From contig NZ_CALPCN010000001.1 of NCBI RefSeq assembly GCF_943193045.1, positions 248,001 through 312,000 of the forward strand: 64,000 bases of DNA. Direction: 5' to 3'. Source of the DNA: Pumilibacter muris (GTDB lineage: Bacteria; Bacillota; Clostridia; Christensenellales; Pumilibacteraceae). This document shows, one piece after another, positions 50,666 to 58,188 of this stretch. The number at the start of each line of letters is the position of its first letter. The first letter of the stretch is position 1. The notes below the pieces were generated by a model that was not told the DNA's origin, made no database searches, and saw nothing but the letters and a program-made list of their open reading frames with translations. Both the position numbers and the translations under genes were made by a program.

Positions 50666-51942
50666 TACCGATTTTAAAAGGGAGCGAAGACTTATCACGC
50701 GTTTTTTGCCGTAGTCAACTTGATACCGAGAAAGCGCGCGAAACCGTTAAAGGCATTATAGAAGGGGTGCGCAAAGGCGGTGATAAAGCGCTTTTTGAAT
50801 ATACCGAGCGTTTTGATAACGTTAAGTTGAACGGCGGTTCGGTTAGGGTAACGCAGGAGGAAATAGACGCCGCATATAAGGCGGTTTCGGCAGAACAGCT
50901 TGCGGCTTTGCGGCGCGCCAAAGAAAATATCGAAGAGTTTCACAAACGGCAAAAACGCAACGACGATATTGTTACTATAAACGGTAAAACTACGGGTATA
51001 ATATATCGGCCTATTGAGCGTGCGGGGCTTTATGTGCCGGGAGGAAAAGCGTCTTATCCGAGTTCCGTTTTAATGTGCGCTTTGCCTGCTGTAGTTGCGG
51101 GTGTGCCCGAAATTATAATGACTACGCCTGCGGCTAACGGACTCAATCCTTTAACTGTGGTTGCGGCATCTGAATGTGGGATTAGCAAAATTTTTAAAAT
51201 AGGCGGAGCTCAAGCGATTGCCGCTATGGCATACGGCACCGAATCGGTGCCGAAAGCGAACGTTATAAGCGGACCGGGAAACATATATGTCGCGCTTGCC
51301 AAACGCGAAGTGTACGGCGTTGCGGGCGTAGACATGATAGCGGGACCGAGTGAAATCGTAATTGTCGCCGACGAATCTGCCGATGCCGAATTTGTGGCGG
51401 CAGATATGCTTTCGCAAGCGGAACACGACGAATTAGCTATGAGCGTGCTTATAACAAGTAGCAAACAACTTGCCGAAGCCGTTCAAAAAGAAGTAGAATT
51501 GCAAGTAAAAAAACTGCCTAAATCGCTTATTGCAACGAAGTCTCTTGAAAATTGCGGCACTGTTATTCTTGTTAATAATCTTAATGAAGCGTTCGACACG
51601 GTGAATAAGATAGCTCCCGAACATCTCGAGCTTTGCATTGAAAATCCGCAAAAGTGGCTTAGTAAGATTATAAATGCCGGCGCCGTGTTTATGGGGCATT
51701 ATTCGCCCGAGCCTCTCGGTGATTATTATGCGGGAACTAATCACGTTTTGCCAACGTCGGGTACGGCTAAATTTTGCTCGGCTTTAAGCGTTGACAATTA
51801 TATTAAAAAAATCAGCGTAATTGAATACGAAAAAAGCGCTTTATTTGCATGTTCGTCAGACATAGAACTACTTGCCGAGTGCGAGGGATTACGGGCGCAC
51901 GCAAATTCGATTAAAGTAAGACGAGAAAAGGAGATAAAATGA
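50662..51942 (+). CDS. hisD: Histidinol dehydrogenase
   Basis: A 426-residue zinc enzyme making histidine from histidinol in two oxidations. AGLYVPGGKASYPSSVLM, SGPGNIYVALAKREV, GVDMIAGPSEIVIVAD, SQAEHDE, IAPEHLELC and NHVLPTSGTAKF carry the NAD, zinc and catalytic residues. Length is normal. It overlaps hisB by 4 bases. Confidence 0.98.
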   Translation: MIPILKGSEDLSRVFCRSQLDTEKARETVKGIIEGVRKGGDKALFEYTERFDNVKLNGGSVRVTQEEIDAAYKAVSAEQLAALRRAKENIEEFHKRQKRNDDIVTINGKTTGIIYRPIERAGLYVPGGKASYPSSVLMCALPAVVAGVPEIIMTTPAANGLNPLTVVAASECGISKIFKIGGAQAIAAMAYGTESVPKANVISGPGNIYVALAKREVYGVAGVDMIAGPSEIVIVADESADAEFVAADMLSQAEHDELAMSVLITSSKQLAEAVQKEVELQVKKLPKSLIATKSLENCGTVILVNNLNEAFDTVNKIAPEHLELCIENPQKWLSKIINAGAVFMGHYSPEPLGDYYAGTNHVLPTSGTAKFCSALSVDNYIKKISVIEYEKSALFACSSDIELLAECEGLRAHANSIKVRREKEIK

Positions 51943-52520
51943 GGACGGGACAAAAGGAAAGACGGACGAAAGAAACGCAAATATCGGTTAAAATGAACCT
52001 TGACGGAACGGGAAAATATTCGGTGAATACAGGTATCGGATTTTTCGACCACATGCTTGAGTTGTTTTCGAGCCATTCCGGAATGGATTTGGAACTTACG
52101 GTTAAGGGTGACTTAAATGTGGACGCTCACCATTCTGTGGAAGATACGGGAATTGTAATAGGAAAGTTACTGCACGAATTGCTTGGCGACAAGAACGGAA
52201 TTGCTCGCTATGCAACGTCGTATATTCCTATGGACGAAACACTTGCACGCACGGTTATAGACGTTAGCGGCAGACCGTGTTTCGTTTTTAGTTGCGACGG
52301 ACTGAAAGGAAAAATCGGGGAGTTCGACGCCGAACTTGTAGAGGAATTTTTCAGAGCGGTAAGCTCTTACGGCATGCTGACTATTCATACCGAAGTTTTA
52401 TACGGCAACAATTTGCATCACATTGCCGAAGCCGTGTTTAAATCTTTTGCCCACGCGTTGCACGATGCCGTTGCAATAGTCGGGAATAGCGTTCCGAGTA
52501 GCAAAGGTGTGCTCGAATGA
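51939..52520 (+). CDS. hisB: Imidazoleglycerol-phosphate dehydratase
   Basis: A 193-residue monofunctional IGPD (no N-terminal phosphatase domain). RRTKETQISVKMNLDG, TGIGFFDHMLELFSSHSG, DAHHSVEDTGI and NLHHIAEAVFKSFAHAL give the manganese-binding histidines. It overlaps hisA by 4 bases. Confidence 0.98.
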   Translation: MRTGQKERRTKETQISVKMNLDGTGKYSVNTGIGFFDHMLELFSSHSGMDLELTVKGDLNVDAHHSVEDTGIVIGKLLHELLGDKNGIARYATSYIPMDETLARTVIDVSGRPCFVFSCDGLKGKIGEFDAELVEEFFRAVSSYGMLTIHTEVLYGNNLHHIAEAVFKSFAHALHDAVAIVGNSVPSSKGVLE

Positions 52521-53236
52521 TTTTATTTCCTGCTATAGATATATTAAACGGCGAGTGCGTTCGTTTGACGCACGGAAATTATTCTGACGTTACAAAATAC
52601 GGTAACCCAGTGAGTGCGGCGTTGAAATGGGTGGGAAACGGTGCGAAATACCTTCATGTTGTTGACCTTAACGCTGCCAAAAGCGGCAAATCCGAAAATC
52701 TTGAAATTATTAAAGAAATAGCGGCGGTTGCGGGTATTCCCGTGCAAACGGGCGGTGGAGTGAGAACTTTGGACGACGCGGAAGCGCGGCTTAGCGCGGG
52801 GGTGCGTCGTGTGGTTTTCGGAACGGTTTGTTGTGAAAGCCCCGAATTGATACGGCTTGCGGTTGTTGAATTCGGAGCGGAGAGAGTTGTGTGTGGAATA
52901 GACGTGAAAAACGGGCGCGTTGCAACTCGCGGTTGGCTTAATCAATCGAATATTTTGCCGTTTGAACTCGGCAAAGTTATGTTTGCTCACGGCGCGCGTT
53001 ATGCCGTTTTTACAGACGTTTCGAAAGACGGAGCGCTTACCGGTGTGAACGCCGATGCTTGCAAAGGTATGGCTGAGAAAACGGGTCTAAACATAATAGC
53101 GAGCGGCGGAATAAGCGGAATCGCAGATATTTCGACGCTTAAAAATATGAAAATGTACGGGGCTATTCTCGGCAAAGCGTTATACGAAAACAGAATTTCG
53201 CTTGAAGAAGCGGTGAAAACAGCGGAGGAGATTTAA
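52517..53236 (+). CDS. hisA: ProFAR isomerase HisA
   Basis: A 239-residue TIM barrel. [16 protein letters not shown] with the catalytic Asp8, [45 protein letters not shown] and ASGGISGI are HisA (not HisF) motifs. It isomerises ProFAR to PRFAR. hisF and hisH, which would use its product, are absent; hisIE follows one base after the stop. Confidence 0.95.
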   Translation: MILFPAIDILNGECVRLTHGNYSDVTKYGNPVSAALKWVGNGAKYLHVVDLNAAKSGKSENLEIIKEIAAVAGIPVQTGGGVRTLDDAEARLSAGVRRVVFGTVCCESPELIRLAVVEFGAERVVCGIDVKNGRVATRGWLNQSNILPFELGKVMFAHGARYAVFTDVSKDGALTGVNADACKGMAEKTGLNIIASGGISGIADISTLKNMKMYGAILGKALYENRISLEEAVKTAEEI

Positions 53237-53237
53237 C

Positions 53238-53864
53238 TTGGCAATCAAATTTAATTCCGACGGGCTTGTTGTTGCGCTTGCGGTTGACGCATATACAAAC
53301 GAAGTGTTAATGCAGGCATATATGAACCGAGAAGCTTTTGATTTAACTTTAAGCACGGGAAAGGCGTACTATTACAGTCGTAGTAGGGGTAAGTTGTGGC
53401 TAAAAGGGGAAACAAGCGGACATTTTCAAAAGGTTATCGAGGTATTGACCGACTGCGATTCGGATTGTGTACTGTTGCGCGTTGTACAAGAAGGGGCGGC
53501 TTGCCATACGGGAAATCGCAGCTGTTTTTATACTTCCGTTAAAGAGTTTGAAAAAATTCCGAACATTGCCGTTTTGCAAAAGGATATAAACACAATCGCG
53601 TCACGGCGGGAAAGCCCTGTGCTCGGTTCGTATACAAATTATTTACTTGATAAAGGCGTTGAAAAAATTTGCAAAAAAATAGGCGAGGAGGCTTCGGAAA
53701 CTATTATAGCGGCAATGAAATCGGATAACGAAGAACTTGCATGCGAACTTGCGGATTTATATTACCATACTTTTGTTTTAATGAACGACAGAGGTTTGGA
53801 GTTTTCTGAAGTTTTGAAAGTTCTCGAACAAAGGAGTTTGAACGAGCGCAAGAGAAATTATTGA
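53238..53864 (+). CDS. hisIE: Bifunctional HisI/HisE (phosphoribosyl-AMP cyclohydrolase / PR-ATP pyrophosphatase)
   Basis: A 208-residue fusion. HisI part: [33 protein letters not shown] and CHTGNRSCF with zinc-binding cysteines. HisE part from about residue 112: [23 protein letters not shown] and [13 protein letters not shown]. It carries steps 2 and 3. The start is TTG 53238 behind GCGGAGGAG. It is the last gene of the visible operon. Confidence 0.97.
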   Translation: MAIKFNSDGLVVALAVDAYTNEVLMQAYMNREAFDLTLSTGKAYYYSRSRGKLWLKGETSGHFQKVIEVLTDCDSDCVLLRVVQEGAACHTGNRSCFYTSVKEFEKIPNIAVLQKDINTIASRRESPVLGSYTNYLLDKGVEKICKKIGEEASETIIAAMKSDNEELACELADLYYHTFVLMNDRGLEFSEVLKVLEQRSLNERKRNY

Positions 53865-54049
53865 GCCTAATTTAGTTTAGTATGTTATGCATAATATTGT
53901 TAAGTTGTGCTTAAAAGGAAGAAAACAGAAGAAAAATGCAGGTTAGTTTATAAAATTGACAAAATAAGGTGAAAAATACTGCCGCTGAAATCGTTTACCT
54001 AAGATACAAAATTTGTTAAAATATTCACAATACAACTTAGGAGTAAACA

Positions 54050-54418
54050 ATGGAAAAACAAGTGACAAGAATGACGGTTCAGCGGCTGTTAATCAGTTTG
54101 GGAGTTACGCCGAAAAGCAACGGATACAGATATCTAACTTCGGCAATAATGATTAAACTCGAAAAAAGACCCGGCGATGTAACAATGTTGCGGTTATGCG
54201 AACAGCTCGGCGCCGAAAATAACGCCACTGCGGCGTCGGTGGAACGCAGCATGCGCTTTGCTATTGAAAGGGCGTATAATTTGAATAAGTTGTCGGGAAT
54301 AAACGATTTGTTCAACGCTTACGTTATAACAAAATCGCCTACGCTTTCCGACTTTATAATGTATTTGGTGGAATATTTGGATTCGTTTTATCAATTTGAC
54401 GATTTGCGAATTGTTTGA
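54050..54418 (+). CDS. Free-standing Spo0A C-terminal-type DNA-binding protein
   Basis: A 122-residue protein consisting only of a domain like the Spo0A effector domain. Matching positions include ISLGVTPKSNGYRYLTSAI, the recognition region NATAASVERSMRFAIERAYN (compare Spo0A TTASRVERAIRHAIEVAW), and the end PTLSDFIMYLVEYLD. There is no receiver domain, so it is not phosphorelay-controlled by itself. TAGGAG precedes ATG 54050, and TTTACC-N17-TAAAAT (53994-54022) is a possible promoter. It could bind 0A-box-like sites in competition with Spo0A, or have its own targets. Confidence 0.85.
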   Translation: MEKQVTRMTVQRLLISLGVTPKSNGYRYLTSAIMIKLEKRPGDVTMLRLCEQLGAENNATAASVERSMRFAIERAYNLNKLSGINDLFNAYVITKSPTLSDFIMYLVEYLDSFYQFDDLRIV

Positions 54419-54442
54419 ACTTGCCTAATGTATTGTGTTTCG

Positions 54443-54670
54443 TTAATAATAATCGGATATTCCGATTAGATAATCTGCCGATACATCGAAATATTTTGCC
54501 AGTTTTCCGAGAGTTATTGCCGACGGGCTACGTTTGCCTGACAAATATGCGGAAATAGTTTGGTTCGGAATGCCTGTTTCGAGTTCGAGTAGGCGTTGCG
54601 TGAGTCCGCTTTCTTTCATAAGCTCGGCAAGTCTTTGTGCAAATTTAAATTCGAATTCTAAGTTTTTCAT
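54443..54670 (-). CDS. Small XRE-family helix-turn-helix regulator
   Basis: A 75-residue Cro/CI-type protein: FAQRLAELMKESGLTQRLLE, then the recognition helix GIPNQTISAYLSGKRSPSAITLGKLAKYFDVSADYLIG. It is a bare DNA-binding domain. ATG 54670 is chosen because AGGAGG stands 8 bases upstream on this strand; an in-frame upstream start would overlap that site. It runs opposite to the Spo0A-C gene, with 24 bases between their stops. Target unknown. Confidence 0.85.
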   Translation of the reverse strand: MKNLEFEFKFAQRLAELMKESGLTQRLLELETGIPNQTISAYLSGKRSPSAITLGKLAKYFDVSADYLIGISDYY

Positions 54671-54749
54671 AGATGCAGCCTCCTGCACCTACTTTCACTT
54701 AATAATGAACGTTAAACTGTTGGACTTTGACATAATAATACGTTTTTAT

Positions 54750-54778
54750 TTGACACTGTTTTGTGTAAATGATATTAT
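54750..54778 (+). promoter_or_regulatory. Promoter of the small membrane protein gene
   Basis: TTGACA (54750-54755), 17-base spacer, TATTAT (54773-54778). Confidence 0.75.
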
Positions 54779-54812
54779 TATTTATGGGAAGATAAACAGA
54801 GGAGTTGGCAGT

Positions 54813-55091
54813 ATGAAAAAAGTTTTCAGAACGATATGGATAATCATAGCCCTTGCCGTATTTGTGGCGGGCTTAATTTATGTGATATTGAATTGGGATT
54901 GGAAATCGTGGGTTATTTGGGGCGCGGCGAGCGCCGTGATGTCGATAGGTACTTTCTTGCTTGATTTTTTTTCGAGGTTCAGAGGGTGCTTGGGAACGAT
55001 AATTTTTATAGTTTTGAGCGTAGTGCTCGGACCTTTGCATTTACTCTTTGCAATAATTTCTACCGCGATAGCAATAAAAAAAGACAGCTGA
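54813..55091 (+). CDS. Small membrane protein of unknown function
   Basis: A 92-residue protein with three hydrophobic segments: residues about 7-26, 32-50 and 57-85, and a short basic tail. ATG 54813 follows GAGGAG by about 8 bases and a clear promoter. I do not recognise a family. Its own promoter and downstream terminator make it monocistronic. Confidence 0.75.
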   Translation: MKKVFRTIWIIIALAVFVAGLIYVILNWDWKSWVIWGAASAVMSIGTFLLDFFSRFRGCLGTIIFIVLSVVLGPLHLLFAIISTAIAIKKDS

Positions 55092-55105
55092 ATAACGTGT
55101 GTTGT

Positions 55106-55131
55106 AAGCCTCGCTTTAAGCGGGCTTTTTA
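55106..55131 (+). terminator. Terminator after the small membrane protein gene
   Basis: AAGCC-T-CGC pairs with GCG-GGCTT around a TTTAA-type loop with one bulged base, then five T. It also lies at the end of convergent rnhA. Confidence 0.6.
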
Positions 55132-55569
55132 ATTTTGACGGGCTTTAATTTGCTCTCTTGCAAGTTTATCGCAACGGTTGTTATATTCGTTGTCGCTGTG
55201 GCCTTTAACTTTTATAAAAGTAACGTTATGTCGGCTGATTTTTAGGCTTAAATCGTTCCATAAGTCGCGGTTTTTAACTTCTTTTTTATCGGCTGTTTTC
55301 CAATTTGCTCGTTTCCAGTTTTCAAGCCAACCTTTGTTGATAGCGTCTATGGCATAAGCGGAGTCGCTGTATACTTCGACTTCGCAAGCCTCTTTTAAAG
55401 AGGCAAGTCCTTGTATTATGGCAAAAAGCTCCATGCGGTTATTTGTGGTTTCTTTCATATAACCGGAAATTTCTTTCTCGTAGCCGTTGTATATTAAAAT
55501 TGCCGCCCAGCCGCCCGCGCCCGGATTGCCGCTGCATGCGCCGTCGGTATATATGCTCACTTTTTTCAT
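55129..55569 (-). CDS. rnhA: Ribonuclease HI
   Basis: A 146-residue RNase H1, cleaving RNA in RNA-DNA hybrids. The catalytic acids are Asp9 (YTDGACSGNPG), Glu47 (NNRMELFA), Asp69 (VYSDSAYAI) and the late Asp in NNRCDKLAREQ; the basic protrusion WKTADKKEVKNRDLW and KVKGHSDNE are also present. It overlaps the proC stop by 4 bases. Confidence 0.97.
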   Translation of the reverse strand: MKKVSIYTDGACSGNPGAGGWAAILIYNGYEKEISGYMKETTNNRMELFAIIQGLASLKEACEVEVYSDSAYAIDAINKGWLENWKRANWKTADKKEVKNRDLWNDLSLKISRHNVTFIKVKGHSDNEYNNRCDKLAREQIKARQN

Positions 55570-56384
55570 TTACGCTCGCTAAGCTCCTTTGCTCTGTTTA
55601 TCGATTTTTCTACGGCGGTTTGCAATGTTGTTTCGAAATTGTTTTCGCGCAAATATTTTACGCCTTCTATCGTAGTTCCGCCTTTGCTGCAAACCGAATC
55701 GATTAAATCGTTTAGTTCGGTGTTTGTTTCGGATTCAATGAGTTTCGCGCTTCCCGCTACTGCCGTAACAGCCATTTTGCGAGCTTCCGATGGGGAAAAG
55801 CCGCAACTTACGGCTTTGTCGGCAAATGCTTTAACGAGCATAAAAACAAAAGCGGGAGAACTTCCTGTAAGTCCTGTTACAGCGTCGAGTTTTTCTTCTT
55901 CAACTTCGGACACGGCTCCGAAAGAATTGAGAAGAAGCGAAATAAACTCTTTTTCATCGCTATTTATATTTAAGCACGAATATGCGTTGTACGACGCCGA
56001 AACGCGAGCGTTCAAATTAGGCATTACGCGCACTATTTTATTGCTTCGGGTAAGTTCTTTAAGCGTTGCGATTGAAGTTCCCGCCATAATCGAAATTACG
56101 GTTTTTCCGCTTAACGATAGGTTATTAAGTAGGGAAGGGGCATTTTGCGGTTTAACAGCCAATAAAACAAATTCGGCATTTTCTACCGCCGCTTCGGGAG
56201 CTGCGGTTTTGCCCACGTTTAACGTGCAATTATCAAGTTTTGTTTTGTCTGAGTCGGTTATGGTTATACTTAAATTTATGTTTTTGTTTTTGAACTTTTC
56301 TTGCGTTTCAGGTAAACAAAGCGCTTTTACTATTGCTTGCGCCATGTTTCCGTAACCAAGCACAGCCAAATTATAATTTTTCAT
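55566..56384 (-). CDS. proC: Pyrroline-5-carboxylate reductase
   Basis: A 272-residue NAD(P)H-dependent enzyme for the last step of proline synthesis. The Rossmann start is LAVLGYGNMAQAIVKAL (about 5-21), LAVKPQNAPSLL and the C-terminal catalytic helix region GLTGSSPAFVFMLVKAFADKAVSCG. AAGGAG precedes the start. Cotranscribed with rnhA. Confidence 0.95.
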   Translation of the reverse strand: MKNYNLAVLGYGNMAQAIVKALCLPETQEKFKNKNINLSITITDSDKTKLDNCTLNVGKTAAPEAAVENAEFVLLAVKPQNAPSLLNNLSLSGKTVISIMAGTSIATLKELTRSNKIVRVMPNLNARVSASYNAYSCLNINSDEKEFISLLLNSFGAVSEVEEEKLDAVTGLTGSSPAFVFMLVKAFADKAVSCGFSPSEARKMAVTAVAGSAKLIESETNTELNDLIDSVCSKGGTTIEGVKYLRENNFETTLQTAVEKSINRAKELSERK

Positions 56385-56401
56385 AATGCTCCTTATTTTA
56401 A

Positions 56402-56430
56402 TTGACTAATCCGTGAATTTTGTTTATAAT
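56402..56430 (+). promoter_or_regulatory. tRNA-Trp promoter
   Basis: TTGACT (56402-56407), 17-base spacer, TATAAT (56425-56430), 12 bases before the mature tRNA. Confidence 0.88.
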
Positions 56431-56442
56431 ATAAGAACTCTT

Positions 56443-56517
56443 AGGGGAGTGGCTCAACGGTAGAGTAGCGGTCTCCAAAACCGTAGGTTGCGTGTTCGAA
56501 TCGCGTCTCCCCTGCCA
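56443..56517 (+). tRNA. trnW: tRNA-Trp (anticodon CCA)
   Basis: A 75-base cloverleaf with encoded CCA end. The acceptor AGGGGAG pairs with CTCCCCT; the anticodon stem GCGGT/ACCGT holds the loop CTCCAAA with anticodon CCA; the T loop is TTCGAAT. An integrase gene lies 262 bases downstream, and 13 bases of the anticodon arm are repeated near it. Confidence 0.96.
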
Positions 56518-56554
56518 AAGCAAATATACTAAATATAGTGTATTTGCTTTTTTA
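56518..56554 (+). terminator. Terminator of tRNA-Trp
   Basis: AAGCAAATATACT pairs with AGTGTATTTGCTT across a short loop, followed by a T run. Confidence 0.8.
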
Positions 56555-56652
56555 TTACCCTATATATCGCGTTTAGCGTGGAATTTGTTTGTTGTTGCTA
56601 ATTTGAGCACTTTCGAATAAACGGCGTAAAATGGGGCGATTTAGCATAGTTT

Positions 56653-56700
56653 TGGTGCAATTTTCGGTGCAATTTTTATTGCACCAAAAAACCGTAGGTT
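56653..56700. repeat. Short repeats next to the integrase, including a copy of part of tRNA-Trp
   Basis: GGTGCAATTTT occurs twice in direct orientation (from 56653 and 56666), and the inverted arm ATTGCACC lies at 56678-56685, making a hairpin with a four-base loop. Immediately after it AAAACCGTAGGTT (56688-56700) copies bases 56477-56489 of the tRNA-Trp anticodon arm exactly. The repeats could be integrase arm sites and an attachment-site remnant. The rest of 56555-56779 shows nothing recognisable. Confidence 0.5.
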
Positions 56701-56779
56701 ATTGTTGGCGCTGATTTGCGACAAAAACAGTATAACACAAACAGGTGGTATAGTCAAATTTTTGCACTCAAATGCAAAT

Positions 56780-57904
56780 TTAATCATTGGATAAAGATGC
56801 CGAAACTGCTTGAACCGCTTTTTTATTTAGTTCTATATCGTCTTTGAAATAATGTCTGTTGGTAACTTCAACGTCGCTATGTCCCATTAGCTTAGCTACC
56901 GTGAATGGGTCAACGCCTGCACTTTTATTAAGATTTGCGAAACTGCGGCGTAAACCATAAGGCGTAATATGGGGAAGATTGTGCCTCTTTGTTGTACGAT
57001 TTATGGCTTGGTAAAATGAGTTTTCCGTAAGCTGTTTGCCTTTTTCGTTTACAAGAAGATAAGGGGAGTTTATTCGATTTTTTATTTTAAAGGCATGAAT
57101 GTCGTCATAGTCAAGTAAAGTAACGGGAAGTTCGCGTTGACCTGCCGTTGATTTCGGTTCTTTTATTTCGGTAAATCTGCCGTTTTTTGTGTAAACGATA
57201 GAAAGTGCTTTGTTTACGTTTAGAAAATATATATCGTCTTTGACGGAGAAACGAAAATCGGATTCTTCGATTACAGTTGCTTCGTTGGGTCGTAGCCCCG
57301 TAATAGTAAGGAGTTTAGCGTAAACATAATATTTTGGTTGCTCGGTTTTAAGATACTGTAAAAGGATTTTAATTTGTTCAGCATTGTACCAAACTTGATT
57401 TTCCGGTTTGGGGGCATATTCGGATTTAACTACTCTTAACCACAAATTCTTTTCGGTAAATCCCTGCAATTCGGCAAATGAAAATATAGCTGAAAGAGTT
57501 TGTTCTATATGTGCTTGCTTGCATGGAGTTTCGGAGTACATGTCATAGCGTTCTTGCAAAAATGTAGGAGTTATTTTTCTTAGCAAAATATTGCCAAAAC
57601 TTTTTTTAAGTATATCGATATAAATTTCATAATCCGCAATAGTTCGTGGGGCGAGAGGTTTGCCCTTTTTTCGGTAGGCTCGTTTGACCGCCATAAATTT
57701 ATCGCATAGCTCAAAAAATTTTAAGTCATTCTTAGTCGTAAGTGCTTTTTCGGCGGCGTTACGATAATTTTCCGACCACGCAATAGCTTGATTTGCTGTT
57801 TTGAATCCGCCGCGATGTTTTTGTTCTTTAACCCCGTTTGAATTTGTGTAAGTTACGCGGATTGCCCATGTCTTTCCGTTTGATTCTAATTTTGGTGTTG
57901 CCAT
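56780..57904 (-). CDS. int: Tyrosine recombinase/integrase of a small integrated element
   Basis: A 374-residue phage-type integrase. An N-terminal arm-binding segment (about 8-55, with FKTANQAIAWSENYR) and a SAM-like core-binding domain (about 65-165) precede the catalytic domain: Arg in ITGLRPNEA, Lys in EIKEPKSTAGQRELPV, Arg in YGLRRSFANL, His in LMGHSDVEVTN and the nucleophile Tyr in RHYF. The box II His of HxxR is Tyr here (YGLR). Gene end faces tRNA-Trp, the typical layout for a tRNA-integrated element. Confidence 0.93.
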   Translation of the reverse strand: MATPKLESNGKTWAIRVTYTNSNGVKEQKHRGGFKTANQAIAWSENYRNAAEKALTTKNDLKFFELCDKFMAVKRAYRKKGKPLAPRTIADYEIYIDILKKSFGNILLRKITPTFLQERYDMYSETPCKQAHIEQTLSAIFSFAELQGFTEKNLWLRVVKSEYAPKPENQVWYNAEQIKILLQYLKTEQPKYYVYAKLLTITGLRPNEATVIEESDFRFSVKDDIYFLNVNKALSIVYTKNGRFTEIKEPKSTAGQRELPVTLLDYDDIHAFKIKNRINSPYLLVNEKGKQLTENSFYQAINRTTKRHNLPHITPYGLRRSFANLNKSAGVDPFTVAKLMGHSDVEVTNRHYFKDDIELNKKAVQAVSASLSND

Positions 57905-57956
57905 AAACTTATCCTCATGCGTTCTAAAAAATTGTATATTATTTTGTAGAGACCCA

Positions 57957-57985
57957 TTGAAATTTTACAAATTATGGTGTATAAT
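57957..57985 (+). promoter_or_regulatory. Promoter of the mini transcription unit, with a repressor half-site in its spacer
   Basis: TTGAAA (57957-57962), 17-base spacer, TATAAT (57980-57985). The spacer contains TTTTACAAATTAT (57963-57975), identical to 13 bases at operator O1 of the element's XRE switch (60149-60161). Confidence 0.8.
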
Positions 57986-58029
57986 AGTCTTCCGGTAGCG
58001 CTCTCGAATAAACGAAAGGAGAAAGTGAG

Positions 58030-58134
58030 GTGGAAGATGAAAGAATCTACTACGCGCTACTTGAATTATGCGACGAATTAGGCATAGACCGTAAATATAT
58101 CGCGTTCATTCTGGAAGTGATTTATTTTATGTAA
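58030..58134 (+). CDS. 34-residue peptide of the integrated element
   Basis: A GTG-initiated ORF of 34 codons. AAGGAG lies 8 bases upstream. The peptide begins MEDERIYYALLELCDELGID and ends in a hydrophobic stretch, AFILEVIYFM; it looks like one or two amphipathic helices. It has its own promoter (57957-57985) and terminator (58159-58188), so the transcript is about 200 bases. I do not recognise it; an excisionase-like factor, a toxin, a regulator peptide or an RNA regulator with an incidental ORF are all possible. Confidence 0.6.
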   Translation: MEDERIYYALLELCDELGIDRKYIAFILEVIYFM

Positions 58135-58158
58135 GTATTACATAATACTACAACACAG

Positions 58159-58188
58159 GCTCTCGGCTTCGGTCGGGAGCTTTATTTT
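58159..58188 (+). terminator. Terminator of the mini transcription unit
   Basis: GCTCTCG (58159-58165) pairs with CGGGAGC (58174-58180, one G-U) around an 8-base loop, then TTTATTTT. It overlaps the 3' end of the convergent KilA-N gene. Confidence 0.8.

Noticed and set aside
53956-53984. TTGACA as promoter for the Spo0A-C gene
   Set aside because: No acceptable -10 at 16-18 bases; TTTACC-N17-TAAAAT nearer the gene is better.
56666-56685. Hairpin after int read as its terminator
   Set aside because: On the int strand no T run follows it, so it is more likely a recombination-related dyad.
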